Part shown: positions 1 through 10,346 of the stretch, piece after piece
Layout of the letters: each line of letters begins with the position of its first letter
How positions within the stretch are numbered: position 1 is the first letter of the stretch
Assembly: GCA_018524725.1 (NCBI GenBank)
Contig: JAEUWP010000229.1
Span: forward strand, 1 to 24,545
DNA length: 24,545 nucleotides
Reading direction: 5' to 3'
From: Podaxis mareebaensis
Taxonomy: Eukaryota; Basidiomycota; Agaricomycetes; Agaricales; Agaricaceae
Program-made: the position numbers and the translations under genes
The notes under the pieces: generated by a model
Seen by the model: only the letters and a program-made list of their open reading frames with translations
Databases searched by the model: none
Told to the model about the DNA's origin: nothing

Positions 1-1533
1 CCTATACAACTGCTCCCTGTGCATTAAGGCACTTCCCCCAAATTTTGACTCTTCCAATGATGTCAACAAATATGCGATGTCCATCTTTGATATTGTTTCT
101 GAGGAGTGGAATGCAAATACTGTAGAAGTCAAGATTTGTCAATGCTCAAAGCCTTGGTGGAACAACCAATGCTCTGATGCCTTATATGCCTTCAATGCTC
201 ACTGCACCAAATGAAACTGGAGCAATTTTAGATGCACTACCAAAAAAGTGAAGAGAGCTTTCTTTGATGAAAAAATATTGGAAATCTCGAGGGAGAAAAG
301 ACGACCTTGGGATTTGATGACGTGGGTGAAGAAACAAAATCTTCCCCCATCCCAATCCATCCTCCACAAAGGACAACCATGTGATGAACTGGAAAGCCTA
401 TGGAGAGCGCTTGACAAGACATACAATGTGGTGTCAAATAGACCTGTTGATCTCAACACTGCCAACTTCACTCCTAAACAAGAGGAACGATCATGGCCCC
501 CTTTTTCAACTAGGGAATTAACAGACACACTGTTCCCATGTGCCAACTCCTCCATGCCAGGCCCAGACCACCTCACATGGGCCCACATCAAATTCCTCAT
601 GTCTGATGATGACATCAAATCAAACTTCACTTCTTTTGCCTCTGTGTGTATTCAATTCCATACATGGCCAGAATATTTCAAGATGTCTACTTTGGTTATC
701 ATCCCCAAACTGAATAAGCCACACTATTCTACACCCAAAATGTTTTGACCCATCGTCCTCCTCAACACCCTAGGCAAACTTATCGAGAAGATGATATCTA
801 ATCATCTTCAATTTGAATCAACCCAGTTTGATTTAGTTCACCCCCTTCAATTCGGGGGCATCATTCACCATTCAACTGAGGATGCAGGTGTCTTTGTCAC
901 CCATATGGTAAGATCCAGATGGAAAAAGAATTTGAAAATGAGTGTCCTTGCTTTTGATGTTGCTCAATTCTTTCCTTCTATTAATCACTCTCTTTTAATT
1001 GAGATTCTTAAAAGACACAGTTTCCATTCATCTGTAGTTTCATTCTTCTTAGACTATCTAGTTAATTGCTTTACTAAGTATTCTTGGAACAATGATTCTT
1101 CTCCTCCATTCCCCACTTCTGTAGGTGTAGGTCAAGGCTTGGCTCTCTCTCCTATCCTAATGGCCCTCTATCTCTCACCATTTATCCACAAATTCTCCAA
1201 CAATGCTCGTTGTAAACTACTCTCTTTTGTAGATGATAGTCTCATCATTGTACAGTCTGACTCTTTCCATACAAACTGTAATCTACTTGCCTCTGTATAC
1301 CTTAGTTGTGAATGATTACTAACTTCTATGGGTCTTGCCCTTGAACATGACAAGACTGAGGCCTTCCACTTCTCCAATCACCCCTGGGCAGAACCTGATC
1401 CACACATCATCATTGATCATCCCACAGATGGTCATCTCACCTTCATCCCCAAGCATCACCTCAGATACTTGGGCTTCTACTTTGATCAGGTGCTCTCCTT
1501 TAAGGAACACATCCACTATTACTCTACAAAGGC

Positions 1534-1538
1534 GCTAT
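1534..1538. repeat. Left target-site duplication of the solo LTR (GCTAT)
   Basis: GCTAT occurs here and again at 2909-2913, directly against the two ends of the LTR. Removing the LTR and one copy restores the LINE-1 reading frame as ...KALSTVKCM..., which matches LINE-2. Five bases is the usual size for Ty3/gypsy integration. Confidence 0.92.
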
Positions 1539-2908
1539 TGTTAGGTTGGTCCTTATCACCAGTCACCTAAGCTTTGCTAGGGGGTGGCTATCTCACTAGA
1601 TGGTTCTCAGAGGCACTAGGATCTAGCAAGAAGGATCACAATAAGAAGGTGGTGAGGCAAGTGTCCAGTTAAGTACACTCAGGAGGTCGAACGTCTATAA
1701 GTCAAGAGTATGACCAATAGAACATTTACTACCACACTGATCATGAGCTAACGTCAATCAGAAGTTAAAGGTGAACAATAACTTGAGATTTGAGAATATA
1801 GGAAGCTTGCACTTCCAGTACATGAGCAGCTATTTAAGCTTTACTTCTAAGGTCCAAATCTAGTAACTATGACAAAGTAGAGCTACGAGTCTGAGAGTCA
1901 ATAGAAGCATAACTACAGAGCAGAGCGAGACGAGAATAGAAACTAAGACAAGAATAGGAACTGGACAAGAAAGGAAACTAACTAGATAAGGAAACTGTTC
2001 AAGACAGAGTTCAGGCAAGATACAGGAATACGAGGCGAAGTGTCTGTTAGTAGGATAGAAGAGAAACTGTTTACTTGTTATATTACAAGTCCATAGCAGG
2101 GTGCAGGTGTCCATTAGAAGAGTCGGAAGAGTAAGAGTCAGGAGATGAGGCGGAACTCGGAATGGGGAAGTTGCCTGTCGAAGGCGATGAGTCAGGAGAA
2201 TCTTTGTGGAGGAAGATGAGGCTGCGGTGTGGGGACAATGACAATGATGATGATATATCGCCAGTGACATATGGCAGTGGATATGGAGGGGGGTCACCAA
2301 TGGGTTCTTCTGGATTCAATTCATCAATACCTGGAACATTGGAGTCAATGCTGCGGAGGGGCGGAAGTTGAGTACGACGGGGAGGGATGGCTGGAGGTTT
2401 GTTGGAGTTAGGATCGACATGGTAGACTTCTACTTCTCAAAAGTAGAGTCCGTGGGTGACTTCATACTTGATGATGTGCAGGACCACTTCGGGTGGATAC
2501 ATCATGTAGGGGTGAAGGAATACAATTGGTTCTCCGGCATAAGGGATCATCTTCCAACCATGGGCCCAGGCAGAGTCGAAGTTGTTATGGATAGTTTGAA
2601 TATACAACCCATCAGGATCAAAGACATGAGTGAAGGGAGCATTCTCCCAAGCGATGCGTAGTATTTCTGTCATCATGCGATCAGTCTCATAGAAGAGTGG
2701 TCCAGGCATCAGCCAGTCTTCAGAGAAGAGGGAGGCATGGCCAGGGAGGCAATGATTGGCAAAGGCTTCATTGCAATAGCGAGCTGGGTCTTCAGCTGAT
2801 ATACCCATATCTTGAGTGGTGGAACAGGAGGCGTTGGGGAGTCCAAGCTCGTGGACTAATGCGTGATAAATGATATTGTGGCAGGAGGTACCAGGCTGGC
2901 TCATAACA
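1539..2908 (-). mobile_element. Solo LTR, 1370 bp, inserted in LINE-1 ORF2
   Basis: The segment has the inverted ends TGTTA...TAACA and is flanked by the 5-bp duplication GCTAT. These are standard LTR signatures, and no second LTR or internal domain is present, so it is best read as a solo LTR left by LTR-LTR recombination. Orientation is inferred as minus. On that strand it begins TGTTATGAGCC and ends CCTAACA, the long reading frame (2904 to 2083) lies in the first two-thirds (U3), and a TATA-like TTAAATAG lies near 1835 before a pyrimidine-rich part. It does not resemble the 5' LTR of the gypsy element at 13252 beyond TGTTA, so it is a different family. A non-autonomous element with 5-bp duplications is the main alternative. 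Confidence 0.88.
2083..2904 (-). pseudogene. Unrecognised ~270-codon reading frame inside the solo LTR, one TGA
   Basis: Reading the minus strand from the ATG at 2904-2902, only four bases inside the LTR end, gives 155 residues to a TGA at 2437-2439. The same frame then stays open to 2083. The first part is an ordinary-looking globular sequence rich in aromatic residues, Pro and His (for example MMYPPEVVLHIIKYE). The second part is Pro/Ser/Asp-rich and looks disordered. No signal peptide, transmembrane helix, zinc motif or known catalytic motif was seen. An LTR long enough to hold a protein-like frame starting at its edge is unusual. It may be a captured gene, an accessory ORF of the parent element, or the end of an ORF that runs from the internal region into the 3' LTR. 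Function unknown. Protein-like composition across one TGA argues that it was once translated. Confidence 0.5.
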
Positions 2909-2913
2909 GCTAT
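2909..2913. repeat. Right target-site duplication of the solo LTR (GCTAT)
   Basis: Second copy of GCTAT, pairing with 1534-1538. LINE-1 coding sequence resumes directly after it (STVKCM...). Confidence 0.92.
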
Positions 2914-4481
2914 CCACTGTCAAATGTATGTGCCTCCTCAGCAATTCAATATGAGGTCTCTCCCCTCTACACAAACATCTCCTCTACAGGTCTTGTGTTG
3001 TCCCCATCACCATATATGGTTTCTGTTTGTGGTTTAATCAAAATGGCTGATACAAAGGCCTCATCAAACAACTCCAGCATATGCAATGGTCTGCAGCCTT
3101 ATGGATCACTGGTGCATTTCACACCACACCTTCAGGCAGAGTTGAGGCCATTGCTGGTCTCATCCCCATCCAACTCCATCTCTTTAAACTAGCCAAGTGC
3201 TGTTCCCTCTGCTTCCAAACCCTTCCCTCCTCTCACCCCCTCAAAATCCTCACACATGACATTGATCCCCTTGACATGCACTCTACAAAAACCTGATCCA
3301 CAGTGTTAGACTTTGTGTCTGATGCCCAACTTGTCTCAGACCAGTTTAACCATCTTCATCCTAGTGCCAAGCCTGGCCAGCATCTCATTGACCACTTTGA
3401 GTCCCAGATCCACTTCCATCAATGTCCTACCCCTGTCAATAACAATGTCAAGGCTAGATACATTCAATCTCTAAATGTAGCTAGGGATTCTTCTTTTTCC
3501 TCTCCAGTGTCATTAGTAGTCTCTTCTGATGGTTCTGTTCCCCTTGATCCACAGCTCTCCACTACCTCCACTTACTTAGTTTTCAGCTCTTCTGCTTCTG
3601 ATGTCCTCTCTTCATCTGTTCACCCTTGTGGGGAAGTACTCTCATCCAATTCCGAATCTTATGCAATCTGTCTCAGTCTCTTTTCCTCTATTTCTCTTGC
3701 TATTTCTTGTAGTTGCTCCTCTATCTCTTTCTTTACTGATTCCATCTCTTCTACTAAACTTCTTTTTAACTATGGCCCCCACAGTGCCCACAAGGACACC
3801 TTAGCAGTCATTCCTCTTCTCCAAGAGTGGTTGTCATCCTCCCCCCTCAATAACATCCACTTCTGGTCAGTCCCTTCCTCTGAAAAATGGTTGGTCCACC
3901 TCCAAGTGCACAACCTTGCCAAGTTGCTGCACATACCCAACAATCCACGGTTCCCAATCCACACCTCTCTGGGATACATTCACAATCATTATACCACTAA
4001 ATGCCTTGCTCTTTGGAGGCAAAAGATGAATGTTCTCAAATATCGAGGCCACAATTGGCTTCCCCTTACCAATCCTGTGGATCAACCTCTGGAACCCAAA
4101 TACACCAACAGTGGCACCTGGCTCTCATCTGGACTCAGTACTGATCCCAACCTCTGCACATGCTTCACCCGCTGTGTAACTGACCATGCACCTATTGGCA
4201 CCTTCAGACAGTGCTTCTTCCCAGGGTGCTACATCACCTCTTGCCCATGTGGTGAGGAACTCGAAACATGGGACCATATCATTCACCACTGTCCCCTCTA
4301 CCATCAGCCTTATGGTATTCGCATGAATATCTATTGGCTTATCCAGTTCCTTTGTGAAAACCTGGTGGCATTTTCATTTGCTGACCAGATACAAGGACCA
4401 ATTACCTTTGAGGACTACAACACTCGACAGCTTACTCGATGAGAGAGGCTGGCCTTACATGGCACTCCAGATGTTCACTAA

Positions 4482-4790
4482 AGGGTCTTCTCTCTTTTCC
4501 TTTTCCTCTCTCTTTTATTTATGCTTGCCTCTTGCTAGCTCCCTCTCCCCTCCACCTCTTCATCTTCGTCTCTGTTCTCTCTATATGTCTGATTAGCTGT
4601 ACTCTCTATCTTGTGTTGGTTGCCTCTTTGCTAGCTCCCTCACTCCTCTCCCACTCTCTTCTTCTTTTCATTTCTCTCTGTTTCCCTCTCGTGTTTGTAG
4701 GTTTCAGTTCTTGGGACTGCTATCGCACACCTGTTTGTAGTAGCTAGTCTATTGCAATAAATGTTGATTTAAAAAAAAAAAAAAAAAAAA
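4482..4790 (+). other. LINE-1 3' UTR and poly(A) tail
   Basis: Pyrimidine-rich 3' UTR after the ORF2 TAA. It holds the block 4711-4740 (GGGACTGCTA, then a CAC core, then TTTGTAG), which recurs in LINE-2 and in both ORF1-only elements. AATAAA lies at 4756-4761, followed by TTGATTT and 20 A at 4771-4790. The shared block is the best candidate for the RNA element recognised by the LINE reverse transcriptase (inference). Confidence 0.85.
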
Positions 4791-6145
4791 CTTCATGAGA
4801 TCTTCCAAGTCCATTGTTACTGGGTTCAGGTTGGAAAATGATGAGAGCATCAATACATCTTGCAAGGGAGATGTTGATGATTTGAATTTCTCCAACAGTT
4901 CCCAAGGAACTGTAGCTGGTGTATGATCAACATCACTCTTGACTGCCACACAGAATTAGCCTATGCACAAAGGTGAGAATTTTGTACATACCCCATAATT
5001 CTTCAATGAAGATTTTCACCATGTGACACAACTCACTTAATGAGAGCACTTCAGGGTTGGGCAGTGTGAGTATTTGCATGCTGTCCTCATGATATTCAAT
5101 GAAGGTGTCTTTGGATAAAGACCCCACTGCATGTTTTAAAATCAACTGTGTAAGTTCATGAGATACATTGATATAAACAAAAAACTGACTTGGAAGAACT
5201 TGCCCTCCAATCATGGCCAGTTCTCCACTCATGTGCATCTCATAATGGGCAAGGAACAGTTTATAGTTGTTGATATACTTGTCTTCATTACTGACCATGA
5301 ACCTAAGGAATAGTCAGGCAGTGACAAGGGGATATCATCAAAAGGATATACCAATCTTCTCAAATTTCATTGTTTTTGTCACAATATGTAACACACAAGA
5401 AACATATAGCATCACCATATTGGTTTCACTCCCAGCCAAGTAACTTCCAGATTGATTCAGAGATTTTTTGGCCTAGTAGAGCCTGTGACCTAGAGAACAT
5501 TATCAGAACAACTCTGGTGGGGTAAGGAGATATTATTTACACAAATATTTCATCCTTCATGGGAAGGGTATTTCACCTTGTGGCTTTGGCATCAACCAAC
5601 ACCTGATATGCCTCATGTTCCTCTGCAGACAGGGAGGAAACCCTTTCAGAGAGGACTTTGTTCCATTCAGCTAGGAAGCTTCCTGGGGATGAGGAATTGC
5701 CCACAGTCTGCTTCACTGCTGCCTGAATCTCATTATTGTAGCATTTGGCAACAATTTCCCTGACACTGAGAAGTCGAGATGAGGGCATATTGATTAATTG
5801 AGTCAGCATGGACATTGAAGGCTCTGGCTCCAGTGTAGAGGTGGGCATTCTGGGTGGACAATGGTTCCTGTACCAGAGATAAATTTGCTCCAGCAGGTTG
5901 AGCTGAGGTCAAATACCAAAATACAAGATTGTACTTACCCAGGCCTTGTGGCTGTCAGCCTGATGAAATGAGGCATTAAAAAGCAGAATGGCTACAGCAT
6001 CAACCCAACATGATAGGGATTTGTACTTGCTCCTTTTCACCTTGATGTCAATACAGACCTGACTGCACTCATCAGCCAAGGTCCTGAGGACATCAACTTC
6101 TTTGACAGAGAGAGGTAGGTGACCAGAGAGTGACTCTCTACCCAT
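4791..6145 (-). pseudogene. Unrecognised multi-exon fungal gene, truncated by LINE-1 and cut upstream by LINE-2
   Basis: Minus-strand exons join in phase through GT-AG introns: 6145-5939, 5902-5577, 5513-5430, 5302-4992 and 4942-4791. Intron 1 (36 nt, GTAAGT...CTCAG) is unusually short; an alternative acceptor at TACAG would shift the phase. Intron 2 (63 nt) begins GTGAAA and has CTTAC before CAG. Intron 3 begins GTGAAA and ends TTAG (127 nt); a 49-nt variant starting GTATAT with branch CTGAC needs two TGA codons upstream. Intron 4 (49 nt) begins GTATGT. The last exon runs straight into the LINE-1 poly(A), so the C-terminus is missing. Product ~360 residues, no motif recognised; the stretch ending LSAEEHEAYQVL weakly recalls multi-copy Agaricomycete hypothetical proteins. 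The start at 6145 follows an in-frame TAA, but an upstream exon in 13047-13251 could instead splice in (see findings). Whether it is a host gene or part of another transposon is unknown. Confidence 0.6.
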
Positions 6146-6154
6146 AGATTAAGA
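6140..6154. repeat. Target-site duplication of LINE-2, copy next to its poly(A) end
   Basis: ACCCATAGATTAAGA, 15 of 15 identical to 13032-13046. It defines the ends of LINE-2 as 6155 and 13031. Confidence 0.95.
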
Positions 6155-6425
6155 TTTTTTTTTTTAAATTGATGTTTATTGCAATAGAGCTAGCTACTAC
6201 AAATGGGTGCACAATAGCAGTCCCAATACCAAAACTAAGGAGAAGGAAAGAAGAGGAAACAAGAGAGAAAAATGAGAGTGGAGGGAGCTACTCTAGAGAT
6301 AGATGAAATGAGAAGAGAGTAAAGATTAACTTAACAAGATGCGTAAGAAAGAGAAAAAGATCAGAAGAAGAAGAGTGGTAGGAGTGGGGAGCTAGCTATG
6401 AGACAATGGAAAGGAGAGAAGGCCT
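6155..6425 (-). other. LINE-2 3' UTR and poly(A) tail
   Basis: Downstream of the ORF2 stop (6428-6426). The conserved tail block lies at 6225-6196 (GGGACTGCTATTGTGCACCC, then ATTTGTAG), AATAAA at 6179-6174, and A10 at 6164-6155. Its similarity to the LINE-1 3' UTR extends over most of its length. Confidence 0.85.
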
Positions 6426-9400
6426 TCAGTGTACATCCAGGACTCCATTTCTTGCAAGTCGCTCTCTATGGTTAAGATGGCGGGTGGTGAACTCCTCTTG
6501 AGTGATGGGTCCTTGTATCTGGTCAGCAAAGGAGAATGCTGCAGGGTTCTGGTCTAGGAATTGAATGACCCAATGGAAGCTGTCACAAGCTCTATATGGG
6601 TAGTGAAAATGGGGGCAATTGTCAAGGATGTGGTCATGGGTCTCTAATGGTTCACTGCATGGGCAGGAAGTGATGTGGTGCCCAGGGAAGAAGTGCTGTC
6701 AGAAGGCACCAATGGGTGCATGATTGGTAATGCAGTGCATGAAGCACACACATAGATTGGCATCTTTTCCAAGGGGTGAATTGAGCCAAGTACCACCTTT
6801 GGTGTACTTGGGCTGAAGGGGCTGCTCTGCACTGTTGAGTAGGGGGAGCCATGAGTGGCCATGGTAGGAAGGGTCATTCATTAGTTGATGCCATAGTGAT
6901 AGGCATTTCTGAGTGTAATGGTTTCAAATGAACCCAAGGGAGGTGCAGATTGGTTGGTGATGCAGGTTATGAAGGTGGAGAGATTTGGCAAGGGTGTGCA
7001 CTTTGTGGTGTATAGACCAGTTGGCAGATGAAGGGATGGACCAGAAATGGACATGATTGAGAGGTGAGGAGGAGAGCCAGGAGTGGAGGAGGGGAGTGAC
7101 TGCAATGGAGTCCTGGTGTGCGCTGTGGGGCCTATATGAGAATAAGGATTTAGCAGAGGAAATGGAGTCTGTGAAAACTACAATTGATGAAATAGAGAGA
7201 GAATGAGCAGAGGAAATGGAAGAGAAAAGTCCAAGACGAAGAGCATATGATTTGGAGTCAGCTGATGTTACCTCACTGCAAGGGTGGACAGAGGAAGAAA
7301 GAATATCAGAGTCAGAAGAATTAAAGACAATGAAGGTGGATGTGGCAGAAAGGGAGGGATTGGAAGGGACGGATCCATCTGTGGCTACTATGAGGGAAAT
7401 AGGGGAGGAGAAGGAGAGGTCTCTGGCATGGGAGGCATTAGCAATATGGAGTGCCATAGTGCCTTCTTTCAATGGGTCAGGGCACTTGATAAATTTAATC
7501 TGGTCACTAAACAAGTCAAGTAGATGCTGGCCTGGTTTGGCACTAGGGTGGAGATGCTGGAACCAGTCTGTGACCAGTTGGGCGTCTGAGATGAAGTTGA
7601 GTGCTGTTGATCACTGCTTGGATTGGCACATGTCTAAAGGGTCGATGTTGTGAGTGAGGAGTTTAAGGGGGTGAGAGGGAGGGAGGGTGTGGAATTGGAG
7701 GGAGCACCATTTGGTGAGTTTGAAAAGATGCAATTGGATGGGGATGAGGCCAGCAATGGCCTCAGCCCCACTGGAGGGAGTGGTACAAAACACGCCAGTG
7801 ATCCAGAGGGCAGCTTGGCATTGCATGCATTGTAGGGACTTGATGAGTCCATGGTATTGAGCATTGCAATTGAACCATAAGCAGAATCCATAGGTGGCAA
7901 TGGGAATGATGCAGGATTGGTAGAGAAGTTGCTTATGGAGGGGGGATAAGCTGCATATGGAGTTGCCTAGCATGCACATGCATTAGACAGTAGAAAGGGC
8001 CTTGGTGGAGTAGAACTGGACATGTTCCTTGAATGATAGGTTTCAGTCAAACCAGAAACCTAGGTAATGGAGGAAGGGTTTGGGGCAGATTGTTAGGGAG
8101 TCGTTGATGACAACAGGGGGGTTTGGATCATGGGAGGGGCGGTTGGAAAAGTGGAAGGCCTCGGTTTTGTCTCTTTCAAGAACAAATCCAAGGCAGTGGA
8201 GGTAATCTTCACAGTTTTTATATACCTGTGAGAGAAGAGAGCAATTAGTGATGAAGGAGTCAGATTGTACAAGTATGAGTCCATTGTCAATGAAGGAGAT
8301 AATTTTACAATGAGGATCATTGGAAAATTTGAACATAAAAGGAGAGAGGGATAAAGCAGTGAGGATTGGTGATAAAGCAGAACCCTGGCCAACACCAACT
8401 GAGGCAGGGAATTTGGGGGAATGGTTATTGTTCCATGCACAAGTAGTGAAGCAATTACTTAGATAATTGGAGAAAAAGGAAACAAGTCGGGAGTTGAATC
8501 CCTGGTGACAGAGGGTGGAGATAAGGATGTTGTGGTTTGTGGAGGGGAAAAATTGTGCCACATCAAAGGTGATGACACTAGTTTTGAGTTTATGTTTCCA
8601 GCCTGTATGAACAAGGTGAGTAACATATACACCAGCGTCTTCAGTAGAGTGCTGGATGATTCCCCTGAATTGGAGGGGGTGAACGAGATTATGTTGGAAT
8701 GCTTCAAATTGCATCTGGGCAGAGATCATCTTCTTGATTAACTTACTGAGAGTATTTAGGAGGACAATGGGGTGGAACATCTTTGGAGTGGAATAGTGGG
8801 GTTTGTTGGGTTTAGGTATGATGACAGAGGTGGAGTTCTTGAAGTGTTCTGGCCAGGTAGAGAATTTGATGCACTTGGACACAAATGTGAGGAAGTTGGG
8901 GAGGAAGATGTTGTTGGACATGAGATGTTTAATGTGGGCCCATGAAAGATGATTGGGGCCAGGGGCAGAGGTGTTAGCACATGGGTTGAGGGTGTCAAAA
9001 GGTTCAGCCTTGGAAAAAGGGGGCCATGAGTGCTCTGGTTGAGCATCAGAAGTCTCAATGGCACTTAGATCTACTGGGTGTTCAGAGGCAGAATTATAGG
9101 AAGAGTCGAGAGCGTGCCAGAGGTCATCTAGCTTGTCACAGCTCTTCCTGTTGAAAGTGATGGACTGGGAGGGGGGGAGGTTACATTTGCCAACCCAGGT
9201 CATGAGGTCCCAGGGGCAGCAGTCTTCCTCAGCTATGTCTCTAATTTTCTTGTCAAAGAACTGGCACTTGGCTTGGCATGTGGTGTGTCAGAATTTGGTC
9301 CAGTTTGTTTTGGACTTGTGGGCTTGGAAGGCTCTAAGGGCAGTAGAGCATTGTGAGTTCCACCACAGTTTGGATTGTGCACAGATCTTGACAAGTTTGG

Positions 9401-10346
9401 CATTGTGTTGCCACTCTTGGTCAATGATTTGAGACATAGCATGGGTGTAGGTTTGTACATCTTTGGCTGAGGTGAATGTGGGTGGGATGGCCTGAAGATG
9501 GAAGCTTATTGAATAAAGGAAAGCAGCTTCTTCCTCCGAGTCTCTCAGGATGGTGAGCTTCTCAATAAAGGGTTGGAAGGGGGAAGGGATAGGGAGAGAT
9601 GTGAGTAGGGGGTGGTGGTCTGATATGAATTGCCAGTCATCATGGATTTGATGGACTGGGCTTTGGGAGGGTTCATCTATCATGAAAATAAGATCAATAA
9701 CAGACAGATGTTTATTACCATCATAGGGGATATGTATATATTTGTCTTCTGATGGTGTAGAGAGAGAAAGACCTAATGAGTTCATAATATTGGTTAGTAG
9801 GTCTCCACAAGCAGTGTGATGAGTGATATGGGGGTCCCATTCTGGGGAATGAGAATTAAAGTCTCCTCCAGCACAAATTAGATTCTTTGGGAGGAGGTGA
9901 ACATGCACTTCCAAGAAGGAAAAGGAGGAGTCATTGGAGGGATCAAGGTAACAATTAAGGAAGAAAATCTTCTTAGGAAAAGAGAATGAAATAAGTTGGA
10001 AATCAGGGGAAGAGATAATGTTAGGATGGGACATGGGCATGAGCATGTCACATGAGTGTCAGATGAAGGTGGCAGTCCTTGGATGGTCTTCATCCAATAA
10101 GAAGATATGCCAGTTGGGGTTATATGGCATGCCTTTGTAGGGGACTCCTTCAGAGTCTTCAGTGGAAGGGATGTTGCGAATGATGCTGAATGGGGGTTCT
10201 TGAATGCATAAAACTAAAATGTCTTTAAATAAAGGGTCATTGAGTAGAGGTTTGATGAGAGAAGAAGAATGATGGATGTTGAAGAAAAGAATAGGAATAG
10301 AGGAGATTGAAGATGAAGCAGTGCGGTTGAGAGGTCCTTTAGACAT
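6426..10346 (-). pseudogene. LINE-2 ORF2: apurinic-type endonuclease, reverse transcriptase, RNase H, zinc motif; inactivated
   Basis: One frame of about 1306 codons with no frameshift, from the ATG at 10346-10344 to the TGA at 6428-6426. The endonuclease shows IQEP (Glu at 10199-10197), GGDFN (~9861-9876) and SDHHPL (~9605-9622), the core of the endonuclease/exonuclease/phosphatase fold. The RT shows FDVAQFF, GVGQGSALSP (~8370-8400) and motif C as FIDN (8291-8283) where LINE-1 has FVDD, so one catalytic Asp is Asn. RNase H has TDGS and FTDS, but SKSYA replaces SESYA, losing the Glu. A CPC...H...C zinc motif ends the protein. In-frame stops are TGA at 10059, 9288, 8043, 7611, 6924 and 6699, and TAA at 7983. 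The protein would prime and copy LINE RNA at nicked chromosomal DNA. It is dead by stops and by active-site loss. Confidence 0.93.

Larger units (their letters stand above)
2..4481 (+). pseudogene. LINE-1 ORF2 (endonuclease tail, reverse transcriptase, RNase H, C-terminal zinc motif), inactivated
   Basis: Translation starting at base 2 stays in one frame to a TAA at 4479-4481 once the 1375 bases of LTR plus one duplication are removed; no frameshift is needed. RT landmarks are FDVAQFF (motif A, 953-973), GVGQGLALSP (motif B, ~1124-1153) and an intact FVDD (motif C, 1226-1237). RNase H has DGS (Asp 3528-3530), SES (Glu 3654-3656) and FTDS (Asp 3738-3740), so the three main acidic residues are present. 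A CPC...H...C zinc motif follows near 4242-4290, as is usual at LINE ORF2 C-termini. The frame is broken by seven TGA codons (212, 746, 1313, 2952, 3048, 3294, 4440) and by the LTR. The protein would nick target DNA and copy its own RNA there; this copy cannot make it. The catalytic core is better kept than in LINE-2. Confidence 0.92.
1..4790 (+). mobile_element. LINE-1: non-LTR retrotransposon, 5' part outside the window, split by a solo LTR
   Basis: This is the 3' two-thirds of a LINE. It enters the window in the endonuclease-RT linker, continues through RT and RNase H, and ends in a 3' UTR and a run of 20 A (4771-4790). Without the LTR insertion at 1539-2913 it is collinear with LINE-2 on the other strand, from the 'WWN.QCS' segment to the end of the 3' UTR. 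An RNase H downstream of RT plus an apurinic-type endonuclease places it in the I/Tad-like LINE group, the common kind in fungi. Its 3' end lies directly against an exon of the broken minus-strand gene at 4791. The 5' target duplication is outside the window and could not be checked. Confidence 0.93.

Noticed and set aside
199..630. Minus-strand frame of 143 codons at the left edge
   Set aside because: Antisense shadow of LINE-1 ORF2, whose plus frame matches LINE-2 residue by residue.
2..4481. TGA recoding (TGA read as an amino acid) to explain open frames broken only by TGA
   Set aside because: The minus-strand gene uses ordinary coding sense, and TGA positions mostly differ between copies. 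CpG decay explains it without a changed code.
7216..7653. Plus-strand reading frame of 145 codons with Glu-rich start
   Set aside because: It is the reverse complement of the LINE-2 RNase H region; the minus frame has homologous motifs and the plus frame has none.
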